DNA of 64,000 bases from the NCBI RefSeq assembly GCF_000283155.1, contig NW_004454180.1, forward strand, positions 21,262,478 to 21,326,477, in the 5' to 3' direction. Below the pieces are notes generated by a model, which had not been told where the DNA came from, did not search any database, and saw nothing but the letters and a program-made list of their open reading frames with translations. This document shows positions 1-12,176 of this stretch, one piece after another. A program made the position numbers and the translations under genes. Source of the stretch: Ceratotherium simum simum. Taxonomy: Eukaryota; Chordata; Mammalia; Perissodactyla; Rhinocerotidae. Within the stretch, counting starts at the first letter, position 1. Each line of letters opens with the position of its first letter.

Positions 1-615
1 GAAAACAGTATGGAGATTCCTCAAAAAATCAACGATAGAACTACCATATGATCCAGCTATTCCACCGTTGGGTATTTATCCAAAGAACTTGAAAACACCA
101 ATTTGCAAAGGTACATGCACCCGTGTGTTCATTGCAGCCTTATTCACGATAGCCAAGACTTGGAAGCAACCTAAGTGCCCATCAAGGGACGAATGGATAA
201 AGAAGCTGTGGTATATATACACAATGGAATACTACTCAGCCATAAGAAACGACGAAATCCAGCCATTTGTGACAACATGGATGGACATTGAGGGTATAAT
301 GCAAAGTGAAATAAGTCAGAGGGAGAAGGTCAAATACCGTATGATTTCCTTCATTAAGTAGTAGATAATAACAACAATAAACAAACACATAAGGACAGAG
401 ATTGGATTGGTGGTTACCAGAGGGGAAGGGGGGAGGGAGGAGGGTGAAAGGGATAATTTGGTACATGTGTGTGGTGATGGGTTGTAATTAGTATTTGGGT
501 GGTGAACATGATGTAGTCCATGCAGAAATAGAAGTACAATGATGTACACCTCAAATTTTTACAATGTTATAAACCAATGTTACTGCAATAAACAAAAAAT
601 TAAAAAAAAAAAAAG
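1..615 (+). mobile_element. L1 LINE, 3' end (cut by window edge)
   Basis: This is the 3' end of a non-LTR retrotransposon. It reads from the end of ORF2 through a 3' UTR containing a G-rich purine tract at about 420-450 and ends in a poly(A) run at 602-614. The ORF2 part is still open, so the copy is younger than the other L1 pieces in the window. The 5' side lies outside the window, so neither full length nor a target-site duplication can be judged. Confidence 0.95.
2..361 (+). pseudogene. L1 ORF2p C-terminal remnant
   Basis: An open frame runs without a stop from the window edge to a TAG at 359-361. It encodes the C-terminal region of L1 ORF2p, the endonuclease/reverse transcriptase that copies L1 and, in trans, SINE RNAs into the genome. 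Recognisable family segments are the stretch around WRFLKK and ELPYDPAIP at the start, GIYPK, the WKQPKCPS segment, IKKLWYIYTMEYYSAI, and a terminal SQREK/MISFI region. The endonuclease and reverse transcriptase domains would lie upstream, outside the window. No start codon belongs to this fragment; the gene begins before base 1. Whether the whole ORF2 is intact cannot be seen, so it is listed as a retrotransposon remnant, not a host gene. Confidence 0.9.
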
Positions 616-3594
616 AAGTAAAGAAGAGATGTGCAACATTGAAATTTGAAAGAGGTATTGCTCGCGTCCTACATAGGATCTGGATCTTCTAACGAAGCCA
701 CAGTTTTCTTGGTTCCATAGGATGATGAGATTGTTTACTGACATTCGCAAGTTTGAGGAATCTGGTTACTGACCCCGAGAAGGAAAGATAATGTTTCATA
801 ACAGGTGAGTGAAAGTAAAAAGGTGCTAAGTTTATAGGTGACAAAGCAGGTGAGATCATTGTAACTCAGGCCCTGAATCTCTTAATGGATTTAGGGAGTA
901 GAAAACATATACCTCTTGTACACCGCCTCAAGCCTCCTTAGTCTTTATTTTTGCTTCAGCTATCGATGTAGCCACCAGCTTTATGCAGGTGTGACCTGAT
1001 ATCTCATTTCTGCAGCACTGCATCTTTCTTCTGCACTGGAGATTTTCTGGTTTTTGCTGCTGTAATAACTGTGGAAATCCACCAAATAACTTTGGCACTT
1101 TCACAAACCTGGAATTTTCAAGACTGATTTGATTCATGAGATATGAAAGCTGGTGGGTAAAATCTCCTCCCCTTTCTTGTCTCAGGCTTAAAATTCCAGG
1201 GTACGCTCTTCATGCTCTTAAGGGTGTCCTAAGTGGAATCACGTCTTGTTTTCCCACAATGATAACCCATTCTATAACACGTGTTGATTTTGCTTTCCTT
1301 CCTCCAATTCAGTATTTTAGTCCCCACTGATTTTTACTTATAGGGATCAGTTCTGCATGCAAACATCTGCCTAAGCCTTCCCTTTTGGGGACAGCCCAGG
1401 CTAAGAGAGTGGGGAGAATGGCACAGAAAGCAGACCCTCAGAATGGGATTCTGGGTCTGGCTCTTTCATTGTAAGTGATAAGGACGCTGTTGCTGAAGAG
1501 TGAGTGTGTGGCAATCCCTGTCTTATGGCAGTATCAAAAGTCTCAATAAAGTTGTAAAACATTACTAAGAATCATTTGTGGTAGATTGGAATCCTGTGCA
1601 GGTGACGTTTGAAACTCTGGCTTCTGTAGTAGTGGTCGCGCTTAAACGTTATTGGGCAATGGTGTATTTTTAAGGACTGTAAAGTTGGCCAGCTTTTTTA
1701 GTAGCCTTAGAAGCCTTGGAAAAACAGACAATGGGCAGCTCAACTGTTAGCTCAAGACACCTTGTGAAAACCAGAAAATCTCCATGGCAGAGTATAGGAA
1801 GTAACTTACTTTTGCAACTGCAGGGAAGACTGATGAAAATCTGGCCCAGTTTGTAGTACGGGTAGCACAGCTGTAGCAGAGACTGACCGCATGGTCTCTC
1901 TAGGTCTTCTGGACCAACTTCAGTGACCCAAATAGAGAAAGATGACTGTGTGACTTGGGATGTAGACATTTTGATATAAAAACATGAAGATCATTAAACT
2001 CTAGTTCTCTTTGACTTTCTAGCCATGAGGTACAGTTTTTTCATCTGTTTAGACGAGATGAGTGCTCCTGGCCCAGAGACTGCAAGAACATCACTCAAGA
2101 TACGCAGCTCACAAATTGATGCTCATCTTCCACAGGATATGGTACCGTCTCTAATCTTTGCCTCCAGACCAACAACTAGAGTCACTTTGCCGCATATTTT
2201 GAAAGTGAGGAGTAAAACAGTCCTTGCTATTTTAAGGAATAGTTTACTCACTGAAAGAGTTGATTAAATATACAGCACTCAGATGTATTGGCAGGAATGA
2301 GGGAACACATTTGGAGAGATCTCGGGATTACTGAACGAGAGATTGTGGAGTAGAAGGCTGGATAGGGGAGAATTTAATGACTTGGTTAAGTCATCTGATT
2401 TTCATGTATAATTATTAGATACAGGTATATTATGTATAACGTTTATATATTAGTCTATCACACCAATTAATTAATTATTAACAGAAAATTAAAGAAGACT
2501 TCACTTGGAGTTCATTTACAATAAAAAAAGTAGAATTTTAAAATGTAGTGGTATTTAAATCAAGCATATAGAAAGGCAGGAGTGTGGAAATTTTCTTAGA
2601 TTAAAGTCAAACTTCTTCAGTTTTTGAAAGAGTATCTCCTCCCTCTCTGGAGAATTTATACCAACGTGAGAAAAACAACTAAAACTGATATAATTTTGCT
2701 GTAGCTTTAGGATATTGTAGACATTGCCAAAATGATCATTTCCATCACTAACATATGTTGCATTTATCTTTATGAGTTTCGGCTCAGAGAAGAAACAAAT
2801 GAATGCCACAAAGAGAAAGATCCACATTTTAGTTTGAAAATCTGCATGTCAATTTAAAGAAGTATCATTCTCCTACTGTAAAACATTGATTCAGAGAAAA
2901 ATATTTTTTAATTTCTGTTTTCCTTCTTAGAGTTTTGTTCCCCTTAGGACACTTTTTTAAAAAAAAACAAGAGCCCTCTTATTCAGATTATTACATTGTT
3001 TCATGCCACTACTGATAGCACAGTTGTTTGGATTGGATCCATTTTACCCAAAGAGATGCTTATATCTTCTGCAGTTTTATCAAACTTCAATCTCTTTCTC
3101 AATTGCTGCAACGCTCTTCAGGTCCAGTGGAATTTTTTCCTACTCTTCTGATACCTGTCTCTAAAATGTAAATCAGAATACTTCATAAATGCTCCTGAAT
3201 TACCAGTCATCTACAGAATGCCTAGAATCAATTGTTGATTTTCAGCAGTGTTTGTCCATCACTGCGTATCCCTGTCCTGTCTAACTGCAGGGGATGAAAT
3301 CAGCATGTAAGGCTGATTCCTCCCATTTCCTGATTCAGTGAATATAATGCTGGTCAGCAATCTGAGAATGCTTTCAGCATCACCAATAACTTAAGACCAA
3401 GGAGGTTCTTCCATCTCGGGTGTGCCAGGAGGCAGTCCATGTGTGTCTGCACGAATACTAAGCAACAGCGATACCTCCCCAAGCCCCTGTTGATTCTATA
3501 CAGAAGATTTTTTGGTAGTTTCTAGGTGATGACACTATATTTTATGTTGTCTCCATCTAGTAAAGCCAATATTGTGTATCATCTTTGGAACAAA
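616..3594. other. No recognised gene or repeat
   Basis: About 3 kb of mixed composition. Frames are short and show no family I recognise. An AATAAA occurs near 1544, but nothing gene-like lies upstream of it. The segment 1140-1560 is less AT-rich than its surroundings and could be a decayed LTR or DNA transposon that I cannot name. Confidence 0.5.
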
Positions 3595-3785
3595 TCTTAT
3601 CTGGGTTCAAAGCTCAAGTGTGGCACACCTTTCTAGAGGTGTGATATTTATGAAGTTGTTAACATCTATTATCCTCTTCTTCCTTGATTTAAAATAGGAT
3701 AACTACTTATTTTTAAGCATTAATTGAGATAATGTATATAAAGTGATTAGTGTAAAACTTGATACACAGCAGTATATACTACTAT
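3595..3785 (+). mobile_element. MIR SINE fragment
   Basis: An ancient tRNA-derived MIR. It has the GGGTTCAAA-type B-box region at the start, and near the end the MIR core/tail pattern of 'ATTGAGATAATGTATATAAAGTG' type followed by the ACACAGCAGTA segment. It is highly diverged with indels. Confidence 0.75.
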
Positions 3786-4299
3786 CATAATGAATTAAAA
3801 CTCTTCATCTCTAGATATTTTGCTTCCAGTTGGGATATAGGATTCCCAACAAAGAATTGTTTCTGTTGTAAAAATTAGAAAACAATGGATAAATTAAAAG
3901 TCGTATGTTTTTTAAAGCCAACAAAGAGATGGGGATTCAAAAAAATCTAAAGATTAAATTCCAGAGAGGTACCAAAATTTTCCAGAAAACCAGAGAGGAG
4001 TCACTCCTCTCTTCTTCCGGGCATATGCTAAATCTTGGGACATGGATGGGTAGAGGATCAAGCCCGCCAATCATAAAGGAACTCTGCTAGGATTGGGAGA
4101 AACCAGTGGGATGGTAAACAAACCACTTGAGCTGGTGTGATGGATTAGAATGAGCCTTAGTGTTGTTACTACTTCTATTGTCCTGTGTTTGCATCTATAG
4201 TTTTTTATGCATAATATTATTTTAAGTAAATAACCGCAAACTGCTGAATCAATTTCCCATGTTGAGCTAAATGCCTGACATATTTATGTTACAGTGTGT
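3786..4299. other. No recognised gene or repeat
   Basis: AT-rich sequence with one short open frame (3905-4090) that resembles no known protein. Nothing else is supported. Confidence 0.5.
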
Positions 4300-4500
4300 T
4301 ACTTCCCATTTCCACTATTATAAATAGTGCTATAATAAATATCTTAATATATATATATATATATATATATTTAAAACTTTTCTTAGCGTAAATTCCAAGA
4401 ATTATGATCACTGGGTCAAAGTTTATTAAGACTTGTGCCTTTATACACACACACACATTCTCATTTTATTTTCCACAGGATTTACTTTCACATGGTGGCA
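4300..4500 (-). mobile_element. Old L1 ORF2 fragment (antisense), tentative
   Basis: The strings AATAGTGCTATAATAAATAT and, after an AT repeat, AATTCCAAGAATTATGATCACTGGGTCA resemble the antisense of the L1 ORF2 3' region, where 'aatagtgctgcaataaac' and 'ggaattgctgggtca' are typical. The divergence is large, so the call is weak. Confidence 0.4.
4347..4371. repeat. (AT)12 microsatellite
   Basis: A pure AT dinucleotide run of about 12 units, probably length-variable. Confidence 0.95.
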
Positions 4501-4503
4501 ATC

Positions 4504-4524
4504 AAAAAAAAAAAAAAAAAAAAA
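4504..4524. repeat. Poly(A) run, 21 bases
   Basis: A homopolymer of 21 A with no recognisable SINE or LINE body directly upstream. Confidence 0.9.
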
Positions 4525-6978
4525 GCCCTATGACCATGACCATGATATCCCTATATTTAGAAACTGTAGTTAAGCAGTTCTCAAAACTTATTCATCAATT
4601 AAAAAGTTCATCAACCCAAGAGAAGAAGGGATAAGCCATATTGGGAGAATCATGAATCTAAATTCAGAAGATACTCTTAAGCAAACCCTGATGATTAATA
4701 TAAAAGAGAAACGTTCTGAATAAGGAACAGTACTAGCAGTGGTATGGGTTTATTTAGCAGGGAGAAGGGATGATCAAATGCTGTAAATACTTAAGTGAAG
4801 AGAAACGAAAATAATCCAGAAAGGAATCATTGCCTGTATTACCCGATACATTTAGAATGCAGTGTAAGGAGAGTGTGGTATATCAGCCGTGGTTTCCAAA
4901 GACCATCTCAATAACGACACAGAATACTCGTATATTGTATTTTTTATGCTAGTATGGTTTCCCTGTTGTATTTCCAGCCTTCAAAAAGAAACAGAAATTA
5001 TAGGGTGATTCTTCTTTTTTTTTTCTTGACTGTTGACTCCATTTTCAGCAAATAAAATGGAACCTTAAATAAATTGAAACATAAATTGAGATTACTAAAA
5101 TGTTCATCCAATTTAAACATTAATGTTTAGAAATCATATGTGACTTTTAATACAATTTAATATCTCATAAGGTAGTTAGAAAATACTGGCCACTTGTTCA
5201 TTTGGCTGAAATCAAAGTAAACCACCCTCAAAAACACTCTGATTTAAAATATTAAAACAAAACTAAGTAAATTATCATGGTGAAATACATAATACCAGAG
5301 TAATATATCATCATAACTTATTTTAACTTCAGTTAATTTGTGAGCAAGTGCTTCACGGAATTACCGTCTTTGGTATTGTATTGCCACGTCATCAATGGTT
5401 TCTAAGGCTCTAGGATATTTTCAGTTAAAGAGCTGCATTACTTCTATTCTTTTTCCAGACCTCACACAGAGCTGAAGTGGATTAAAGAACTCTGTGTAGC
5501 TCCCTGTGTAGAATCACCATGCACTTCTGTCTCTTCTTCGTTAAAAATCGTGTAGATAAAAAGTAATTGTACCTGAAAGGTACCCCAGATCTCATTCTGA
5601 GCCAGAGTTCAAAATACCAGTGTTGTTGGACTATTACCCTCCTTAGCTGCTGTTTTGATCTTCACCATAGGTTTCCTAATGTAGGCTTGTAATGGAATTT
5701 CTCTGGGAATCATAGGATAAAATGGGATTAGCTTCCTTAATGTCAGCACCTACTGATGCCTTAATGTTTATTTCAGTGCTCGGTACTTGCACATTCACCC
5801 ATCCCATTAATTGCTAGTCCCCAATTTTTCTAAATTCTTCGGATTCTGCCTCTAAGATGGTAACAGATAAATATTTTGCATATGGTTACATTCAACCTGT
5901 CATAAGACACCACACTATGTCACTCAGGATTGAATGATATACTTTAAATTATTAGCATAAATTAAACAATTTGTAAACAATTATATGGTTGTCTTCCTGA
6001 ATATTTTTGACTGTCAATCTCTTTGTTTGAACATTGAGAAATGCTGCTTTTCTAGAGAATGCATAGTGAATAGATTGAGTCTGATGTTCATAGCTTATGA
6101 TACTTCAGCTACCGTATGATCCTCACGGCTTTGCTGAATTCCCCTCTTCCTTCACTGTTACTGAAGTTCTTGCTACTTCCACTGTTCCAGGCTCTCCTGC
6201 AGTGTTCCTATCACCTGGACGCTACCTCCAAAGGCCAGTCTTATTTTGGGATGAGGCTTTTCAGTTTTCTATTCTTCAGAATCATTTGGAATTTTTAAAT
6301 TATGGAATAAGTATTATATTAATACTTTTCATATTTTTGTAGTCTTTAAAGAAACAAAAGATTCTCTATATGTATAAATTCGCAAGTATTTCTTTGCTCG
6401 TACATATAAAATGTGTCACAACCACCTGCTGGTCAGTTCTTTTGGTTATTTTCATTTGTCTTCAACACATCTCTCACTGCTTTACAATATTTTCTCTTTC
6501 AAATTTAAGTACACTCTTTTGGTTTAATATTATTTTAGAATATAACCATACCAGTTGTCTGATAAAACTTAAATCCATTTTCGATATTCTGGAGCCTCCA
6601 AATAGCTCAAGTCATGTTACCGCCATAGTCTCAATGTTTAGATTGGAGACCCTCAGTGAGCTTTCTCATTTGCAGGGATTTGAATGCAGGTGGTGAACAC
6701 ACACAGAGCAGCAGGGGTGTCTTGAACATGTTGTGTTTAGACTAAAGAGACAAGTTTTTCAATCAGTGACCCAAAACAAAATCATGACTTTTCTCCTAAA
6801 TACTTTAATAACTCTTAAATATATTTTAAAGAACAAAAGTGGACATTAATAAGAATAAAACCCTCAAGCTACAATATAGCAAGTATAGTATAATATAATG
6901 TTTGTGTATGTGTGTATATATGGTGTGTGTGTGAGTAGTTTTCATATATATGTTTGTATAAAGAAAACATCTGGAAAG
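4525..6978. other. No recognised gene or repeat
   Basis: About 2.4 kb of AT-rich sequence. Several overlapping short frames at 6097-6696 have no recognisable domain. A TG-rich patch lies at 6901-6938. Confidence 0.5.
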
Positions 6979-7514
6979 TGTAGGGGAGGAAGAACAATTT
7001 CTCTATCCTCTAGGTCCTTCTCTCTGGTCTAAGAATTAAATTGACATGAGACAGAATAACAGGAGAAAAATCAAACAAAGTTTAATAACATGTATACATG
7101 GGAGAAACCCAGGAAAACTGAGCAACTCACCAAAATGGTGGAAGCCACCACCTTAAATACCATCTTCAGCTAAAGACAAAGGAGGATGTTGGGGGCAGTG
7201 GTTTGGGACTTTAAAGGGGAGGAAGGCAATTCACATGGAGATGGAAATGCAGACGTTTAATAAACAAGTGTCTTCTGGGCCATCTATAGACAGTGAGAGC
7301 CCAGAGAGAACTTTGATAAAAATGGGCTTTCTGGTGCCTTCCTGTCTACCACACCTGTTATCTATGGTGATACTTCCTACATGGGACAGGCCTTTTATCT
7401 TAAATTCTTTTAGGCAATTGGAGAAAGGTCAAAGTTTCTTCCTGAGTTTTTTGTTCCCCAAAATCATCATGCCAGAGAGACACATTTTCTGGTGGCAAAC
7501 TCTGATCCCCTACA
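6979..7514 (-). mobile_element. Solo ERV LTR, unassigned family (copy A)
   Basis: Read on the minus strand, the element starts TGTAGGGGA (at 7514) and ends TCCCCTACA (at 6979), the TG...CA ends of a retroviral LTR. Inside, a TATA-like TATTTAAG (plus strand 7151-7160) is followed by an ATTAAA polyadenylation signal (plus strand 7081-7086). It aligns along its length with the LTR at 14697-15466. No internal retroviral sequence adjoins it, so it is a solo LTR. The immediate flanks (AAAG and CTTG) do not form an obvious 4-bp duplication. Its ends suggest a class I-like ERV, but I cannot name the family. Confidence 0.85.
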
Positions 7515-7538
7515 CTTGTAAATATATAGATGTTTTCA

Positions 7539-7739
7539 GAAAGAGAGGATACAGGGTGGGGAGGGATCGAGAGAGGGAAGACAAGGGAGGGAGGGAAAAT
7601 GAAGAAGGAAAGAGTGAGAAGATAGAAAGGGAAGAGACAGGGGGAGAGAGAGGTGGAGAAGTCAGGAGGGCAGAGGACGAGTGGAGAAGAGTAAGGTGAA
7701 GTGCAGTTGAAAGAAGTAGAGAAAAGAACAAAGAGAGAA
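7539..7739. repeat. Purine (GA/GGA)-rich low-complexity tract
   Basis: Roughly 200 bases composed mostly of G and A on the plus strand, just outside the 5' end of the neighbouring LTR. A long purine frame runs through it but is composition-driven and not coding. Confidence 0.9.
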
Positions 7740-7884
7740 TCTGTATATGGATGGACTAAAATGTTATTAGTGGATTTAGAAAAAGAGGTACTTTCATTTT
7801 TACCTTTACATGATTTAGTGATGTTTGAAAATTCTACAAGGTAAATGTATTACTTTTATGATAAAATGTGAAGTATTTTTAATC

Positions 7885-8475
7885 ATAAACAAAATGAAAA
7901 GACAACCCATAGAGAAAAAAATATAATACATATAACAAAAGTTGCTAACTTTAGCATAAAAAAAGTTCAAATCAATTTGGCATTACAAATAAAAGGGCAC
8001 AAGTAGACTTTCACACAAAGTAAAAAGGAAATAGCAAAGAACATGGGAAAATATGTACAATCTCAGTAGGAATAAAACAAATGTGAATTAAATCATTGAT
8101 TGGATATTTTGTCTTCTAAATTAGTAAAAAATCTTTGAAATATATTATTAGGGATGATAAGAACTTTCACACACTGTTATAAATTTAAGCGTTCTTTTTG
8201 GGAGGCAATTTTGTGATACACATCAAGACTCACACACAATTTTATCTCATTTGCTATAGTAGTTTGTCTAGAAATGTACTTTACAGACTCCATAAGAAAT
8301 GTGGAGTAAGGTTTATTTACAACGTTAATTATGTTTTAAAAAGGCTACATTTTCTACAAGATGATGGTGGTTAAATAAATAGTGGCTATAGAGAGATTAT
8401 GTAGCCAGTGAATTTTTAAAAAAATAATATTGAATGCCATGGGGAAGGCTAAAAGAAAATTCAAACAAGAAAAGA
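7885..8475 (+). mobile_element. Old L1 fragment, ORF2 3' part
   Basis: In order it carries an ACAACCCATAGAGA segment, AAAAGGGCACAAGTAGACTT, a segment resembling 'cactgttataaattt', TTTTGGGAGGCAATTTTGTG and later GGTTAAATAAAT. These follow the order of the L1M-type ORF2 3' region. Stops and indels are frequent, so it is long dead. Confidence 0.8.
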
Positions 8476-8500
8476 AGATAAGTTAAGTAGCAAGTATCCT

Positions 8501-8526
8501 GTGTGTGTGTGTGTGTGTGTGTGTGT
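8501..8526. repeat. (GT)13 microsatellite
   Basis: A pure GT run of about 13 units, followed by an ACACGCACGCGC stretch. Confidence 0.97.
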
Positions 8527-8621
8527 ACACGCACGCGCTCTATCTTAAGGGAATTTTGAAAGACCCCTTTCTTCCTTTTTTATTATTAAAAATAATCATA
8601 AGAAATAAATATTTTGCAAAT

Positions 8622-8715
8622 AGTTTTTCATATAGATCATCTCATTCAAACTCTGTCTTATCCTTTCTAATATTAATAATAATATGTCCATTTTATAAAT
8701 TATGCAGACTAAAAT
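8622..8715 (-). mobile_element. MIR-like fragment, tentative
   Basis: The pattern ATCATCTCATTCAAACTCTG, then a TAATAATAATATGTCCATTTTATAAATTATG segment, resembles antisense MIR, where 'tctcatttaatcct' is followed by 'ccccattttacagatgag'. It is short and diverged. Confidence 0.5.
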
Positions 8716-8837
8716 TTAGTTAAGAAAAGTATTTCTGAACTACACTGCTCTGCTGATAATCAACAGTCATTGGACAAAAATGCTTGTTTGTTCCTCTGTA
8801 ACACAAAAGGAAGCAAGAAAAAGTGATGAGAGCTTGT

Positions 8838-9046
8838 AGCCAAAGTGATTGAGTCCAAATCCCCATTCTGTTGAGCCTTGGCCAAATTACTTAATTTCTC
8901 TGTTCCTCAGTTTCTTCCTCTGTAAAATGGGAGACATAATTATCTATTTTACAGAATTGTTATGAGAATTATAAGTGTTAGTACACTTAAAAGCTCTTAG
9001 AATAGTGACTAAGAATTACTAAGCACTAAATAAATGTTATTATCTT
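8838..9046 (+). mobile_element. MIR SINE
   Basis: A good MIR: TTGGCCAAATTACTTAATTTC, TTCCTCAGTTTCTTCCTCTG, then TAAAATGGGAGACATAATTA, a GTTATGAGAATTATAAG core and a TAAATGTTATTAT end. The terminal ATT repeats expand into the neighbouring microsatellite. Confidence 0.9.
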
Positions 9047-9071
9047 TATTATTATTATTATTATTATTATT
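9047..9071. repeat. (TTA)n microsatellite at MIR 3' end
   Basis: About 8 TTA units grown from the MIR tail. An ERE SINE has landed at its end. Confidence 0.9.
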
Positions 9072-9255
9072 TTCGGTGAGGAAGATTGGCCCTGAGCTAA
9101 CATCTGTGCCCATCTTCCTCTATTTTGTATATGGGATGCCGCCACAGCATGACTGATAACTGGTGTGTAGGTCTGTGCGTGGGCTCCAAACCTGTGGACC
9201 CTGGGCTGCCAAAGCAGAGCACACGAACTTACACACTATGCCACCGGGCCAGCCC
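9072..9255 (-). mobile_element. ERE SINE, divergent short form
   Basis: Read on the minus strand it has a GGGCTGGCCCGGTGGCATAG-like head, a tRNA-like region and a tail ending in the TTAGCTCAGGGCCAATCTTCC motif typical of equine EREs. It lacks the segment for 'acaactatctactgggg' found in the other forms. The target site was the TTA repeat, so the duplication is ambiguous. Confidence 0.93.
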
Positions 9256-11124
9256 TTCATTGTTATTATTAAACATGATTGTTTCCCCCATAACTGTTCT
9301 AGGCAAAACCTCATCACCAGTTCCAGTCAAAAATGCATACGTTTTTCTTACTTTTCAAGTTTAACTGGGAGCCCTGGGCTAGTGAAATTATTGAATTATA
9401 TTTAAAGGACAATTCATTGAAATGATTTCCAATCAATCCCAATTTCCCACTGACTTAAAGGAAATCTATAGAGTTTTTTTTATACACAAATATTTCTCGA
9501 AATAGAATTCATCAAATAGCTTGACAAAGAGAGTAACATGAGCCTAGCTAGTTCTTAAATCATCTTAGTTTTTTACAATTAGTGTTCATTTACAAACCAC
9601 CAACTAGGTAATGTATTACTCTTGTTGAAAAATATGAACTAATGAGTATGATATCAAACACTACTGTGATTTTTATCCAATATTTCATTAAAGCTATTCT
9701 CAGATCTATCTCCCTATATAAATACACATATATGCATATATATTCCTATATAGCTATATGCTTTATTTAGAAGATCCATAAAAACTATTCCTAAAATATT
9801 TTCACATATGAAATATATACATACATATACTACAAAATGTGCACGTATCATTGGAATTTTTGCTTTAATCAGATTATAGTCAATCCTTATGCTTTCTTCA
9901 TTAACTTCTGAGTTGGGAAAAATGTTTTCATTGAACCGGTCATTTAGCACATGCTGCACAGATTGGAGGATGCAGGTGCACGAATGATGCTCACGTCTTG
10001 TGGGTGAGTATCCACACATGCATGCTTGGCTAATGATGCGCAACTATGAAAATATGTCCGCAGAGCAAAAGAGACTCAGCATCTGCCCCATCCACTGTAG
10101 CCCTCATTAATTAAAAAACATTTGCTGTGTTGCAAAAGGTCATCAATTTGATGCCACTCTGCTTCAGGGCCAGCTGTCCAGTCATGGCAAAGAGTAGGAG
10201 GTTAAAAACCCCAATAATAAGAAACTTCAATAGCCATGCAGCATAGTTAATATCAATATGGAGAAGTGCTTGTTGAGATTGGAATTTGGATTTGTGTTTA
10301 ATTTCAGGGCACAATTAAAATATTTGGCAACATGTCTTACACTCAAACCTACTTGGAAAAAAAAATAGTATTTAATTCATGATTTATTTCCTGCATGCTG
10401 CTATTGTTCTCCAGCGTTTCATATTCTAGCAGCACGGATTGGTGAAATCTTGCCAAAGCATTTTGTTGTAACTCTCCTTTGCCAATAAGCATAGCCAGAT
10501 TCAGGGGGGAAAAAAGTGTTGTTATTTTTCAGTTTTAGATTACAAGAAGCATTCATTTCTTTTTATTTGCCTATGACACATTACCAAGTTAGAATCTAAA
10601 CTTGTGAGAATGAAAAATAACAACTAAAAATTAACGAATAAAAGTAACTTGTTTATGTATGTAAGAGCTATTATTATATCACATGTGAAGCAAATAGTTT
10701 TCAAAGCTTTTCTCTCACTGAGGAAGTGGAACAATCATATTTGCAGAACTGATTTGGAGACAGTACAAAGTATATCACAATCCAAAAAGTATGCATCAAG
10801 TAATTGTACATTTAGGAAAAACAGTCTTTGAACAACAAAACTGGTGTCTGAAGACAGTTACTCATATTTAAGGGAATGAATGTGCCAGAATTTTTAATTT
10901 AGTCGGTCCCATGGCAACCTTCCACAGGTGCTGTCAAATTGTTGTCACTTTGTTTTTTCCTTTTTGGTTCTTGACATCCATCTATGTTCAGAGGTGATAT
11001 AAACCTGAGAATTTCCCTGTCGTTTGTTTGTTTTGTTTTGTTTCACAGACACAGGAGATCCTAGAAGGGGATGGTTTGTTTCCAGGTATATGTTGTTTCT
11101 CAGGCAGTAATGAGGAGTTGACAG
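9256..11124. other. No recognised gene or repeat
   Basis: About 1.9 kb of AT-rich unique-looking sequence with an ATAT/CATA-rich patch at 9715-9835 and a small TTTG repeat at 11024-11043. Open frames are short and unrecognised. Confidence 0.5.
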
Positions 11125-11375
11125 TGTCATATGCTAGGAACTGTAACAAAGGCTTACATATATAACAATTTATAAAACAATACAATGATACTTTATAGTC
11201 TGCTAGAAAGTGGATACTGTTCTCACTTCCTCTTTAAATATGCCGAAGCTGAGGCGCAGAGGGTTTAAGTGGTTTGCCAAATATAACAAAGTTAGTGCGG
11301 GCTGGGGATTCAAGCCCAGAATATCCAGCTCCTCAGGCTGCATGCTCTTCACCTTTCTACTGTACTAAGAGGGGT
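11125..11375 (-). mobile_element. MIR SINE
   Basis: Antisense MIR in the expected order: GCTAGGAACTGTAACAAAGG, TTACATATATAACAATTTAT, then AAGCTGAGGCGCAGAGGGTTTAAG and GATTCAAGCCCAGAATATCC (antisense B-box region), ending in the CATGCTCTTCACC segment. Confidence 0.88.
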
Positions 11376-12176
11376 GAGCCCTGCTGGGAAGGGGGGCTTC
11401 TGTACCCACTTAAGGTAGCGCTTTCCTAGATGAAAACATGTTCTCTGTCAGCACAATGAAGCAGGTTATAACAAATAGTGTGTAAAAGAGAAAGGAAAGA
11501 CTAATCAGTGCAACGGAGAAACAGAAGTGGTCAGAGGCAGCACGTGAGATACGATCAAGTCAAGTGATGTGCGCAAGAAGAATCCAGACTGGCAAGCAGC
11601 ACCAAAGCATGCTTTTGCTTTACGTTGATTGAGGAGGCACGGGCAGGGACATGGACAGAGCCCTGGGAGCTGTGAGGAAGTCTTGACTCTGAAACGTGCT
11701 GTGGGATTTCTAGCACTTCCTGTACTGTCGTCTTCATGAGCGTTTGGTTTCCAGCGGGTCATACCTGTGTGATTAGGATCAGATGAGTGTGGGTGCCTTC
11801 CCAGCACACTGAGCAGTGAGCATTCCTCTTCAGAGGCCAGATGTGCCAATGGGGTGGTGATGGAGACCCTGGATTGCCCTATTTAGGTTGGTTTGAAATG
11901 GGATGTTGGAAGGATTTATAGATAATAGGGAAAGTTGGAAGAGTTAGAACTGATATTCTGAGAACAAAAGATACACTGTACATGGAAGGGCCAGGATAGC
12001 ATTTGTTAGATGAGAAGATGCTGCTTTCTTGAGGTAAATATTTAAAAGCTCCTTTTTGTTCTTCCATCATTTTTATTGTGCATACTTTTATTCTTCTATG
12101 AATATCCCTGTCACATAAATGGACACTAGGCACAGCCCTCAGCCCTGCCCTTTCAGGATAAAAAGTAGACTTCCTG
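11376..12176. other. No recognised gene or repeat
   Basis: About 800 bases, slightly less AT-rich than its surroundings. Short frames on both strands resemble no known protein. A decayed LTR or DNA transposon is possible but unsupported. Confidence 0.5.

Noticed and set aside
7235..7699. 154-residue open frame, the longest in the window
   Set aside because: It runs from inside an LTR, on the strand opposite to the LTR, into a purine-rich simple tract. The C-terminal Arg/Glu/Gly content is explained by the repeat.
10427..10435. TAGCAGCAC as a miR-15/16-like microRNA
   Set aside because: Only nine bases match. The possible stem with TGCTGCTA upstream is about eight base pairs with a large loop, which is not a microRNA precursor.
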